From: CAJQHT01 sp038123275
GTDB lineage: Bacteria > Pseudomonadota > Alphaproteobacteria > Rickettsiales > UBA1997
Assembly (NCBI GenBank): GCA_038123275.1
Contig: JAYORG010000001.1
Location: forward strand, 62,001 to 126,000
DNA length: 64,000 bases
Reading direction: 5' to 3'
A program made the translations under genes and the position numbers. Below the pieces are notes generated by a model, which made no database searches, was not told the DNA's origin, and saw nothing but the letters and a program-made list of their open reading frames with translations. This document shows positions 7,751-16,158 of the stretch, piece by piece. Each line of letters starts with the position of its first letter. Position 1 is the stretch's first letter.

Positions 7751-10231
7751 TTATAACTTAGATACTGCGTTTAATTCTTCAAGAACTAATCTTTGATGTT
7801 TAGTCTCTCTTACACTAGTTTTAGGGTCGTTACTAGCAATTGTTGGTAATTGAAAATTAGCTAATTGGGTTAAAAATATCCCATTTTGAGCATAATCTTC
7901 ATCTGTTATTTCAGATTTACCAGCCATATGTTTGACAGACTCTGTTAAATCATGACTAATGCCATGAATTAATGGCATTTGTTGTGAAAATAAATCCAAT
8001 CTCTTTTTTAAATAAGCAGAAGAAATAAAATCTGATTCTTGAAGCTGTGCAACAATATTAGATACACGGTTAATTAGCTCACTTTTAGGGTGTATTTCCC
8101 CGCTATTAATTCCAATTGCTTTACTTAAAAATACAATAGTTGCATCAACATAAGCTGCTGATTGATCAATTAATTCGTTACTAAATCCTAAAATTTTAGC
8201 TCTATTAAAATCCATGGCACAAAATTGATAAAGTTCATTAATTAAAACAGCAAATCCTGCTGGATGATTAACAAAGTCTCTAAAATCATTTTGACTCCAA
8301 TCAGCCATTGTTCTTGTCTGAACGTCAAAAGGAAATGCCGGAGATTGTAATAATCCAATATAGCTAGTTAAAGCAGCAAGACCAATAGCTCTTTGATCTT
8401 GAAATTCTACCAAGCCACTTTTACCCCTGGTTCCTTGGTTATTAGCATATTTTTTAGTAGTAGCTTGCATTAAGGCATTACCACGTGGAGTTTGAGCTAA
8501 TTCATTATATTCAAGTGCTACTAGACCAAGATCATCCTCATTATTACCAAAATAGCGATGATTTTTAATAGATTGATTTAATACTGTCTCAGGGATGTAA
8601 CAAAAAGATGATGCTTTACTGGCATTTCTACTAAAAATACGTTGTAAAGACCTATCAGTTGCAGCTGGAGATTGTCCTTGATTTGTTCTAGTAAGGTTTG
8701 TCAATACAAAATTACCCCCTCTTTTAGGAGAGCTTCCTTTGCCATATTCTTGTACAAATTCAATATCATCAAAATTTAGTAGGCCACCACTAGATAATTT
8801 TATATCTTTTTGAAATTTTCTATAACTAAGTTCCGATGTATATCTTTTATTATTTAAAATAACTATAGATACACCACCCATATCAGCAGTTAAATCACTT
8901 GGGCCAAAAAAGGCACCAAAAACAAATTGACCATCACCACAAAATTTATTTTTTAATGATGTTAATTTTTTATTTCTGTCTTGAGTACTTATTTTCCCAT
9001 CATCAAATGATTTTACTATTTTTGCAGCTTCTTGTTCAATTTGACTAAAAATACCTTCTAATAATTCTTCTAATTTATTAATAGCGTCTTCATTTTCGCA
9101 TAATGGTAAGAATTTTTGAGGTTTTACCTGGAAATTATTGGTGTTTTTATCTAAAAATTTATCTACGCTGCGTTTAATAAATGATAATTGTGCCAATAAT
9201 TTTTCACCTCCATTTTGAGGGAAATCGGATAAAACCAAACCACTAGCATTAGAGTAATTTGGTAATGTTGCTCTTAAAATAAGGTCTAATAATGAGTTTA
9301 TATCATACTCACTGCTTGCTACTGCTCCATATCGTAAAGTTTCAATAAATGATTCAAATTTTGCATATGCTAAGTCAAATTTGTCTTGATCTAATAAATC
9401 TGTTGCTATATTAATACTCATAACACCAGGAATATTTGATAATGTTTTAGTTATTCCATCTACGCCTCTTTTATCTTTGCATGATATTCTAGGCTCAAAA
9501 GCAGTTGCAGATCTCCCACTTTTTGATTCTTTCCCTTCTCTTGCCTTATGATATTGATAAATTTCTAATAATGTTTGCCCTCTAATTTGTTTACCTAAAA
9601 TTTCAGTTATGGCATTTCTTGGGTCTCCATCACCATCAGATCTATCCCAATTAAGATTATTTTCTCCTCCTAAATGTTCAATTTTAGCTTTAGCATCTCT
9701 AGATTGTTGAGGTTTACTAATTACAGCAGTATCAATACCAAGACCAACAAATTTATAAGATAAAATGGCAAGTAATTGGTCAATATTATTAACATTATTA
9801 AGATCAGATTCTGTAAATATTCCTTCCTTAACAAGTAGATCTTTATATTTTACTACTTTATCTTGTATATAAGCTTTAGGATTTTTATGTTTTTCTTTAG
9901 TTTCTCCTAACTTTACCCCTAAGGCTAACCTTAATTCTATATTGATAATTCTAGCAATAAAATCCAAGATAATGCCATGTTTTGCTGATAAATTACCAAT
10001 AGGATGAGGTGTATTAATAAATGGTAAGTTTTTATCACCAGGTAAATCCTCTTTTTTATAATTTAAATAAGTTAAAAATCTGTTTTTTAGTTCACGATTA
10101 GCAATAGATTCTAATGCTTTAATGCCAAAATTGACTTTATTTGCCGCAGTTATAGGTTTTTGACTTTTTCTAAAATCAGTAAATAATTTTTCAATAAATT
10201 CTGTACGTTGAGCAACAATTGTATAAGGCAT
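7751..10231 (-). CDS. Large protein of unknown function (826 aa)
   Basis: I do not recognise a family. It starts MPYTIVAQRTEFIEKLFTDF, has no signal peptide and no clear transmembrane segment, and reads as a mostly alpha-helical soluble protein. Basic and polar patches occur in the middle (GKESKSGRSATAFEPRI; GKGSSPKRGGNFVLTNLTRT). Both flanks are genes on the opposite strand, so it is transcribed alone. Its size, orphan status and position next to type IV secretion-related genes would suit a secreted effector or a toxin-like protein, but nothing in the sequence proves this. Confidence 0.8.
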   Translation of the reverse strand: MPYTIVAQRTEFIEKLFTDFRKSQKPITAANKVNFGIKALESIANRELKNRFLTYLNYKKEDLPGDKNLPFINTPHPIGNLSAKHGIILDFIARIINIELRLALGVKLGETKEKHKNPKAYIQDKVVKYKDLLVKEGIFTESDLNNVNNIDQLLAILSYKFVGLGIDTAVISKPQQSRDAKAKIEHLGGENNLNWDRSDGDGDPRNAITEILGKQIRGQTLLEIYQYHKAREGKESKSGRSATAFEPRISCKDKRGVDGITKTLSNIPGVMSINIATDLLDQDKFDLAYAKFESFIETLRYGAVASSEYDINSLLDLILRATLPNYSNASGLVLSDFPQNGGEKLLAQLSFIKRSVDKFLDKNTNNFQVKPQKFLPLCENEDAINKLEELLEGIFSQIEQEAAKIVKSFDDGKISTQDRNKKLTSLKNKFCGDGQFVFGAFFGPSDLTADMGGVSIVILNNKRYTSELSYRKFQKDIKLSSGGLLNFDDIEFVQEYGKGSSPKRGGNFVLTNLTRTNQGQSPAATDRSLQRIFSRNASKASSFCYIPETVLNQSIKNHRYFGNNEDDLGLVALEYNELAQTPRGNALMQATTKKYANNQGTRGKSGLVEFQDQRAIGLAALTSYIGLLQSPAFPFDVQTRTMADWSQNDFRDFVNHPAGFAVLINELYQFCAMDFNRAKILGFSNELIDQSAAYVDATIVFLSKAIGINSGEIHPKSELINRVSNIVAQLQESDFISSAYLKKRLDLFSQQMPLIHGISHDLTESVKHMAGKSEITDEDYAQNGIFLTQLANFQLPTIASNDPKTSVRETKHQRLVLEELNAVSKL

Positions 10232-10398
10232 TATTATTAGTTTTATCGTTAAAAGTGTCTATTTTAATATGAATAAAAGCGCATTTTGAGTATGATTTAA
10301 TGACTAATTATAAGTCAATAAATTTCCTTAACATAATATATTTATTAGACCGTAATTTAGGATAATCTAAACACTATTAGTCAATCAGATAATTATAC

Positions 10399-10428
10399 TT
10401 GCAAATTTTTTGTATTTTACCTTACAAT
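10399..10428 (+). promoter_or_regulatory. Possible sigma70 promoter of the ubiM-like gene
   Basis: TTGCAA (10399-10404), 18-bp spacer, TACAAT (10423-10428), 54 bp before the ATG at 10483. The surrounding 250-bp intergenic region otherwise shows nothing distinctive. Confidence 0.5.
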
Positions 10429-10482
10429 TAGGCTTAATAGTATTTAGCTATGTAAGTCTCATTAATAATTAACCATTTATTC

Positions 10483-11703
10483 ATGAAAAAAGATGTTATT
10501 ATCATAGGAGCTGGCCCCTCAGGTCTTGCTCTTGCTTGCTTGCTTAGTGATATTGGTTTAAACATTACAATTATTGAAAAATCATCCCAAGAAAACTTAG
10601 AAAACCCAGCGTATGATGGCAGAGAAACTGCATTAACTCATCCCTCAAAGGATCTTCTAGAAAAGATAAATGCTTGGAATAATATTGATAAAAAATCTAT
10701 ATCCAAAATTAAAGAGGCTAAAGTATTAAATGGTCATTCAGATTATTCATTAGACTTTGATAATTCTAAATCTAAGTCAGATGCTTTGGGTTATTTAGTA
10801 TCAAATCATCTGATTAAAAAAAGCCTTTTTCAAGAAGTTATTAAGCTTAGTAATGTTGAGTTAATAACAGATGTTGTAGTGCAAGATATTAAGAGTGATG
10901 ATCAATCAGCAACAGTATTTCTATCAAATAATAAAGTAATAGAGGCATCTCTAGTAGCTGCTGCTGATAGTCGTTTTTCAAAATCACGTAGTAAAATGGG
11001 TATATCAGCTGATATGCGTGATTTTGCTAGATCAATGGTTGTTTGCAAGATGGATCATACACAAAGTCATGATAATATTGCTTTAGAGTGTTTTTTTGAT
11101 GATAGAGTTATAGCAGCCTTACCACTTCATGGCAAGACATCTTCAATTGTTGTTACTGTTCCTGCTAAAAAATCAGAAGAATTAGTTAATTTAAGTAAAG
11201 AAGAATTCAATGCTGATATTGAAGGTTATTTAGAGGATAGATTAGGAAAATTAACCTTATCAAGTAAGAGATATTCATATCCTTTAATGGGTGTTTATGC
11301 CAATAAATTTATAGCTCAGCGTTTTGCTTTAATTGGGGATGCGGGTGTAGGTATGCATCCAGTTACTGCTCACGGATTTAATCTAGGGTTATTGGGACAA
11401 AATATACTTTACAATGAGATAAAAAAGGCCTTTGAACAAGGAAAAGATATTGGTTCAAAAGAAGTATTAGAAAATTATCATAAAAAACATATAAAAGAAA
11501 CCAAAGTAATGTACCATGGTACAAATACTATTGTCGGTTTATTTACCGATAATCGTATACCAGCAAAAATTTTGAGAAGTTTTATGTTAAGAGCAGCCAA
11601 TAGCAAATTTTTACCTTTTAAATCTATAATTTCCAATAGGTTAACTGGTAATAAAAGGTCACAGGGAATTACTTCATTATTTAAAAATGATCCTAATAAT
11701 TAA
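10483..11703 (+). CDS. ubiM: FAD-dependent ubiquinone-biosynthesis hydroxylase, UbiM-like
   Basis: A 406-residue flavin monooxygenase of the UbiH/UbiF/COQ6 group. The N-terminal dinucleotide-binding motif is IIGAGPSGLALACLL (about 7-21), the mid-protein segment is ADSRFSKSRSKMG, and the second FAD motif is GDAGVGMHPVTAHGFNLGL. The AYDGRETALTH segment and the MHPVTAHGFNLG block match what I recall of UbiM, a ring hydroxylase found in several proteobacteria. Its role would be an O2-dependent hydroxylation of the ubiquinone ring. The family is secure; the exact position specificity (UbiM versus UbiH, UbiF or UbiL) is less so. Confidence 0.75.
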   Translation: MKKDVIIIGAGPSGLALACLLSDIGLNITIIEKSSQENLENPAYDGRETALTHPSKDLLEKINAWNNIDKKSISKIKEAKVLNGHSDYSLDFDNSKSKSDALGYLVSNHLIKKSLFQEVIKLSNVELITDVVVQDIKSDDQSATVFLSNNKVIEASLVAAADSRFSKSRSKMGISADMRDFARSMVVCKMDHTQSHDNIALECFFDDRVIAALPLHGKTSSIVVTVPAKKSEELVNLSKEEFNADIEGYLEDRLGKLTLSSKRYSYPLMGVYANKFIAQRFALIGDAGVGMHPVTAHGFNLGLLGQNILYNEIKKAFEQGKDIGSKEVLENYHKKHIKETKVMYHGTNTIVGLFTDNRIPAKILRSFMLRAANSKFLPFKSIISNRLTGNKRSQGITSLFKNDPNN

Positions 11704-11820
11704 AATATTTTACTAAAATAATATGTTTTTAAGCCTAGTTATTTCAATTTTTATTTATTATGAAATTTCCAGGCTAACCTGGTATATGGGAAAATCTTGG
11801 CAGTTTAGAAAAGAAAATAA

Positions 11821-12522
11821 TTAGCTAATAATGTCTAAATCTTTTCTTCTTTCTTTTGTTATTTCTTGTGCTTTTTTAAGTCTCCAATCGGATATTTTTT
11901 GATGATGTCCAGAAAGTAAAATTTCTGGTACTTTACGATCTTTCCAATTAATAGGTTTTGTATAATGTGGATATTCTAATAATTTTTCATATTTAGATCC
12001 TTTGCCATTGCCAAAGCTTTCTTCTTTTAGCGAGTTGCTATCTCCTATTATACCATTAATGTTTCTTAGTACAGCATCCATTAAAATCATTGCTGGCAAT
12101 TCTCCTCCAGATAGAATATAATCACCAACTGAAATTTCTTCTATTTCATATTCTTCTAAAACTCTTTGATCAATTCCTTCATATCTTCCACAAATTAAAG
12201 ATAGTTCTTTTTCTTTACTTAAATCTATGGCAATTTGTTGATTTAGAAGTTTACCACGAGGTGACAAATAAATAATTTTAGTTTTTTTATTTTTAATATT
12301 TTTATCAATAGCATTACCAAGAACATCTGGTTTTATTACCATTCCGGCTCCACCGCCGCAAGGATAATCATCAACAGTTTTTCTATTATCAAAAGCATAA
12401 TCTCTAATATTGTAGCAATCAAAAGACCATAAATTTTTCTTTAAAGCATCTCCAATAATAGAATAATTCAAATATCCAGGGAACATTTCTGGGAATAGAG
12501 TAAAAATTTTAAAATTTATCAT
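11821..12522 (-). CDS. trmD: tRNA (guanine37-N1)-methyltransferase
   Basis: TrmD methylates G37 next to the anticodon using S-adenosylmethionine and prevents +1 frameshifting. The 233-residue protein has the expected start INFKIFTLFPEMFPGYL, the ICGRYEGID motif and the trefoil-knot cofactor segment VGDYILSGGELPAM. It is the last gene of a nusB-rimM-trmD operon with 4-bp overlaps. rplS, commonly next, is not here; a convergent gene follows, with a small CCAGG/CCTGG hairpin at 11769-11782 between them. Confidence 0.97.
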   Translation of the reverse strand: MINFKIFTLFPEMFPGYLNYSIIGDALKKNLWSFDCYNIRDYAFDNRKTVDDYPCGGGAGMVIKPDVLGNAIDKNIKNKKTKIIYLSPRGKLLNQQIAIDLSKEKELSLICGRYEGIDQRVLEEYEIEEISVGDYILSGGELPAMILMDAVLRNINGIIGDSNSLKEESFGNGKGSKYEKLLEYPHYTKPINWKDRKVPEILLSGHHQKISDWRLKKAQEITKERRKDLDIIS

Positions 12523-13049
12523 TTGATTTCATTAATTGTAGGAAAATCCATTTTAATAAAACCTTTTTTTAGGTCAATTTCTGGAAAAATTTCATCTATA
12601 AAAGAAAACATCTGTATTTTCTCTTTTTGTTTTGATGCCTTATTAAACTCAATTTCAATAATGTCTCCGGCTCCATAATTCATTACATTTAATATCTTGC
12701 CAATTTTGGTATTTTTTTCATCAATTACGTCAAGATTAATCAAATCAACATGATAAAATTCATTATCACCTTCATCTTCTAGTTGATCTCTACTAATAAA
12801 AATTTCCTTATTAATAAGGTTTTGAGCATCATTTCTATTATTAATATCATTAATATTAGCAATAAAAATATCATTATTTTTACCCTGAGATTTACTGGTA
12901 ATTTTAATTATAAATTCTTTACCATCTTTGTCAAAAAGTGGTTTGTAATTTTGTATATCTTTGGGGTTGTCACTAAAGCTCATAATTTTTACTTGCCCCT
13001 TTAAGCCATGGACACTAGTTATTTTTCCAATTAGAATTTTATTTTTCAT
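12519..13049 (-). CDS. rimM: 16S rRNA processing protein RimM
   Basis: RimM binds S19 and assists maturation of the 30S head. The 176-residue protein starts ILIGKITSVHGLKGQVKI, the typical RimM N-terminal barrel motif, and continues with the PRC-barrel half containing EFYHVDLINLDV and NYGAGDIIEI. It overlaps nusB upstream and trmD downstream by 4 bp each, implying translational coupling. Confidence 0.94.
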   Translation of the reverse strand: MKNKILIGKITSVHGLKGQVKIMSFSDNPKDIQNYKPLFDKDGKEFIIKITSKSQGKNNDIFIANINDINNRNDAQNLINKEIFISRDQLEDEGDNEFYHVDLINLDVIDEKNTKIGKILNVMNYGAGDIIEIEFNKASKQKEKIQMFSFIDEIFPEIDLKKGFIKMDFPTINEIK

Positions 13050-13528
13050 GCCTTACTGTCTTTGGCAATCTTATCCAAGATGGCATTAACAAAATTAATT
13101 TTATTTTTATCATAAAAGGAGTTTGTTATATCAACATATTCATTAATAATAACCTTAAATGGATTTTCTTTCATAAATTGCAATTCAAAAGTACCAAAGC
13201 GTAATATCTGCAACATCACATCTGGTATATCCTTAAAATTATGGTTTTCTTCCAAAGATTCGGCAATTTTTTTGTCAATTTTATCTAAAACTAATGTAAT
13301 GCCACTAATTAAATTGCGCAAAAAAGTAATATCTATTTTTTTACGATAAGAGCTAGCATCTTCTTTATTTGGATCAATTGCATAATTATCAATAACTTCG
13401 TCCATAATTTTTAATATATCATTTTCTTCACCATGATATTGATATTGATATAAGGTTTGTACAGCCATTAATCTTGATAATGATCTTTTTGAGATATTTT
13501 TATTTATTTCTTCTTTAATTTTTTTCAT
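13046..13528 (-). CDS. nusB: Transcription antitermination protein NusB
   Basis: NusB binds boxA RNA with S10 in rRNA antitermination. The 160-residue all-helical protein has SRLMAVQTLYQYQY near the N-terminus and a C-terminal block with PFKVIINEYVDITNSFYD and KINFVNAILDKIAK, both typical. It leads the operon nusB-rimM-trmD and is divergent from rplU. Confidence 0.94.
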   Translation of the reverse strand: MKKIKEEINKNISKRSLSRLMAVQTLYQYQYHGEENDILKIMDEVIDNYAIDPNKEDASSYRKKIDITFLRNLISGITLVLDKIDKKIAESLEENHNFKDIPDVMLQILRFGTFELQFMKENPFKVIINEYVDITNSFYDKNKINFVNAILDKIAKDSKA

Positions 13529-13564
13529 ATTTTGCTTATAGTTTTAATTACTTTACTAATTGTC

Positions 13565-13592
13565 TTGACAAATTTAAATAAATCAATAAATT
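13565..13592 (+). promoter_or_regulatory. Possible rplU-rpmA promoter
   Basis: A consensus TTGACA (13565-13570), 16-bp spacer and TAAATT (13587-13592), 70 bp before the rplU start. The -35 is strong and the -10 weak. Confidence 0.5.
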
Positions 13593-13662
13593 ATTCCCTC
13601 CTTACCTATTTAAGGTAGCTGGTTTAAACAGGATAATTAATTAAATTAATATTTCATAAAAG

Positions 13663-13980
13663 ATGTTTGCAGTAGTAAAAACAGGCTCTAAGCAGTATAA
13701 GGTTGCTAAAGATGACAAAATTAATGTTGAAAAAATAGAAGCTAAAGAGGGTGATAAAATCACTCTAGATAGTGTTTTATTTATTAGTGATGACAAAGGT
13801 GAAGCTACTTTTGGTGATCCTTTGGTGAAGGGTGCTAAGGTTGAAGCAGAAGTTTTAAGAAATTATCGTGATAAAAAAATCATCATTTTCAAAAAAAGAA
13901 GAAGACAAAATTCTCGTACAAAAAACGGTCATCGTCAGTATAAAACTGAGTTGAAAATTCTTAACATTAAAGCAAAATAA
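13663..13980 (+). CDS. rplU: 50S ribosomal protein L21
   Basis: A 105-residue protein starting MFAVVKTGSKQYKVAKDDKI and ending with the basic segment KKRRRQNSRTKNGHRQ, both hallmark L21 features. It binds 23S rRNA in the large subunit. It is followed 3 bp later by rpmA, the conserved rplU-rpmA pair. Confidence 0.98.
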   Translation: MFAVVKTGSKQYKVAKDDKINVEKIEAKEGDKITLDSVLFISDDKGEATFGDPLVKGAKVEAEVLRNYRDKKIIIFKKRRRQNSRTKNGHRQYKTELKILNIKAK

Positions 13981-13983
13981 GAT

Positions 13984-14244
13984 ATGGCACATAAGAAAGC
14001 TGGCGGTAGTTCCAGAAACGGTAGAGATTCGGCAGGTAGAAGACTTGGTATCAAAAAATTTGGTGGAGAAACTGTAATTGCTGGTAATATCATTGCCCGT
14101 CAAAGAGGTACTAAATGGCACCCAGGTGCTGGAGTTGGTATTGGTAAAGATCATACTATCTTTGCTAAAATTGCAGGTGTAGTTAAATTTATCAAAGCTG
14201 GTAAAAATAACAGAGTTTTTATCAATGTAGTTGATGCAGCATAA
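13984..14244 (+). CDS. rpmA: 50S ribosomal protein L27
   Basis: The 86-residue protein starts MAHKKAGGSSRNGRDSAGRR and contains GNIIARQRGTKWHPG, both diagnostic of L27. Its N-terminal tail reaches the peptidyl-transferase centre. The usual obgE gene does not follow; a strong terminator does. Confidence 0.98.
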   Translation: MAHKKAGGSSRNGRDSAGRRLGIKKFGGETVIAGNIIARQRGTKWHPGAGVGIGKDHTIFAKIAGVVKFIKAGKNNRVFINVVDAA

Positions 14245-14280
14245 TTAAATCTTTTTAAAGATTTTAGTTTAGTTTAATAA

Positions 14281-14314
14281 AAAACCCTCTTATTCTTTGA
14301 TAAGAGGGTTTTTT
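14281..14314 (+). terminator. Rho-independent terminator of rplU-rpmA
   Basis: Stem AACCCTCTTAT (14283-14293) with ATAAGAGGGTT (14300-14310), 6-nt loop, followed by a T-run. The A-run on the other side would allow weak bidirectional function. Confidence 0.9.
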
Positions 14315-14387
14315 ATTACCTAATATTCACTTTACTTGTAAAAAATCATAGGTGAGTTAGTTGGTAGCAAATTTAAATATTCAAATA

Positions 14388-15074
14388 ATGACCGGGTTAG
14401 TTTTACAGGATATCAATAAATCTTTTATTCAAGGAAAGCAGTCCTTACAGGTTTTAAAAAACATTAATCTTCAGGTTAATAGAGGCCAGATAGCAGCTTT
14501 AATTGGCCCTTCTGGTTCTGGAAAAACTACATTATTACAAATTGCTGGTTTACTTGATAGCCCTGATAGTGGCAATGTTAATATCGATAGTCACCATTTA
14601 TCAGTTGATGATTTAAAATCTAATGACAAAGAAAGAACATTAGTTCGTAGAAATAATTTAGGTTTTGTTTATCAATCTCACAATTTATTACCTGAATTTA
14701 GTGCAATTGAGAATATTGCTATGCCATTACTTATTAAAGGAGTTAGTAAAATTGAAGCTTTTCAAAAAGCAGAATTAATTTTACATGATATTGATTTAGA
14801 AGATAGAAAAACCCACCGTCCAAGCGAGCTTTCTGGAGGGCAGCAACAAAGAGTGGCAGTAGGTAGGGCAATTGCTTGCCAACCTTCTATTTTACTTGCG
14901 GACGAACCAACTGGTAATTTAGATTCTGACAATGCTAAAAATATTTTTGAATTATTGATAGAGTTAACCAGACAATATAAGATTGCTACACTCATTGTAA
15001 CACATAATATTGAGTTAGCCAAAAAAACTGATAAAATTATTAAAATTAAAGATGGAGTTATCAGTGGCAAATAG
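14388..15074 (+). CDS. lolD: Lipoprotein-releasing ABC transporter ATP-binding protein LolD
   Basis: LolD powers extraction of outer-membrane lipoproteins from the inner membrane with LolC/E. From ATG 14388 the protein has 228 residues. Walker A is GPSGSGKTTLL, the signature LSGGQQQRVAVGRAI and Walker B ILLADEPTGNLD, in the MacB/LolD subfamily style. A TTG nine codons upstream would extend it, but family members begin close to the LVLQDINKSF segment. The permease gene is not adjacent. It overlaps the next gene by 23 bp. Confidence 0.88.
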   Translation: MTGLVLQDINKSFIQGKQSLQVLKNINLQVNRGQIAALIGPSGSGKTTLLQIAGLLDSPDSGNVNIDSHHLSVDDLKSNDKERTLVRRNNLGFVYQSHNLLPEFSAIENIAMPLLIKGVSKIEAFQKAELILHDIDLEDRKTHRPSELSGGQQQRVAVGRAIACQPSILLADEPTGNLDSDNAKNIFELLIELTRQYKIATLIVTHNIELAKKTDKIIKIKDGVISGK

Positions 15075-15777
15075 AGTCGCTTTAATTACTGGATCAGCCA
15101 AAAGAATAGGTAGAGAAATTGCAATTAACCTAGCAAAAAAGAATATTGATATTGCCATTCATTACAATAAAAGCAAAATTCAAGCTGTAGAGTTACAATC
15201 AGAGATTAAGAAATTAGGTATTAGGGCGGAGATTTTTCAAGCTGACTTAAATCAAGATTGCTATGAAGAATTAATAAAAAATGTTTCTAAGATATTTCCT
15301 AATTTAGATATTTTAATTAACAATGCTTCAATCTTTGAAAAAACTTCTATATTAGATACTAATCAAGATCAGTTAGATCGTCATTTAAATATTAATTTTA
15401 AGGCACCATTTTTTCTAACACAAAATTTTGCAAAAATACAAAAAAAAGGAGTAATTATTAATTTCTTGGATAGTAGAATTAGGAAAACTTCAAAGAATTA
15501 TTTTTCTTACTTACTAACCAAGAAAGTTTTAGATGATTTTACTCATATGTCAGCCATTGAACTTGGTCCTGATATTAGGGTTAATGGTATTGCTCCTGGT
15601 ATTACTACATTTTCTCTTGATATTGAGAACAAAGCTTATCTTGCTGAAATAGTGGACTCACTTCCTTTAAAGAAAATTGCTCAAATTGATGAAATTAACA
15701 AGGCAGTAGAAATTTTAATTAATAATGACTCATTAACAGGTCAAACTTTATTTATTGATGGAGGACAAAGTTTATGA
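15052..15777 (+). CDS. Pteridine-reductase-like SDR (FolM-type candidate dihydrofolate/dihydromonapterin reductase)
   Basis: A 241-residue short-chain dehydrogenase. The cofactor motif is TGSAKRIG (residues 13-20), i.e. TGxxxRxG, which distinguishes pteridine reductases from ordinary SDRs (TGxxxGxG). NNASIFE and the catalytic YLLTK follow. It overlaps folB by 4 bp, so the operon itself points to pterin/folate metabolism. I infer that it reduces dihydrofolate or a dihydropterin, perhaps replacing classical DHFR. A GTG at 15064 is an alternative start with a shorter overlap with lolD. Confidence 0.75.
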   Translation: MELSVANRVALITGSAKRIGREIAINLAKKNIDIAIHYNKSKIQAVELQSEIKKLGIRAEIFQADLNQDCYEELIKNVSKIFPNLDILINNASIFEKTSILDTNQDQLDRHLNINFKAPFFLTQNFAKIQKKGVIINFLDSRIRKTSKNYFSYLLTKKVLDDFTHMSAIELGPDIRVNGIAPGITTFSLDIENKAYLAEIVDSLPLKKIAQIDEINKAVEILINNDSLTGQTLFIDGGQSL

Positions 15778-16145
15778 CACATATTGAAAAAGATATAAAA
15801 ATTAATATTAAGGATATAAAAGTAAAAACTATTATTGGTGTTTTAGATGAAGAGCGGCAAAATGCTCAAACTTTATTTATTGATGTTAAAATTAAGTTTG
15901 ATGCTTCTAAATCAATGAATAGTGACAATATAAAAGATACAATTGATTATTTTGAATTGACAAAATTAATTAAAAGTAAAGTTGAGAATTCTCATTTTGA
16001 ATTATTAGAGAAATTATTAGATTTTGTCCTAAGGGCTATTATGAAAATAAATTTAGTAAAAGAAGCTAAAGTTACAATTCACAAGCCTGAGGCTCTAGAA
16101 AAATTTGGAGCTGTTGTTAGTGTTAGTAGTAAAGCAAAGAGATAA
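15774..16145 (+). CDS. folB: Dihydroneopterin aldolase
   Basis: FolB cleaves dihydroneopterin to hydroxymethyl-dihydropterin in folate synthesis. The 123-residue protein has IKVKTIIGVLDEERQNAQ at the start, DTIDYFELTKLI in the middle and HKPEAL near the end, matching the family. It overlaps the upstream pteridine-reductase-like gene by 4 bp. Other fol genes are not in the window. Confidence 0.88.
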   Translation: MTHIEKDIKINIKDIKVKTIIGVLDEERQNAQTLFIDVKIKFDASKSMNSDNIKDTIDYFELTKLIKSKVENSHFELLEKLLDFVLRAIMKINLVKEAKVTIHKPEALEKFGAVVSVSSKAKR

Positions 16146-16158
16146 TTTTAAAAGAGCT

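Noticed and set aside
11769..11782. CCAGG/CCTGG hairpin as a terminator between the ubiM-like gene and trmD
   Set aside because: Only a 5-bp stem without a T-run; too weak to call.
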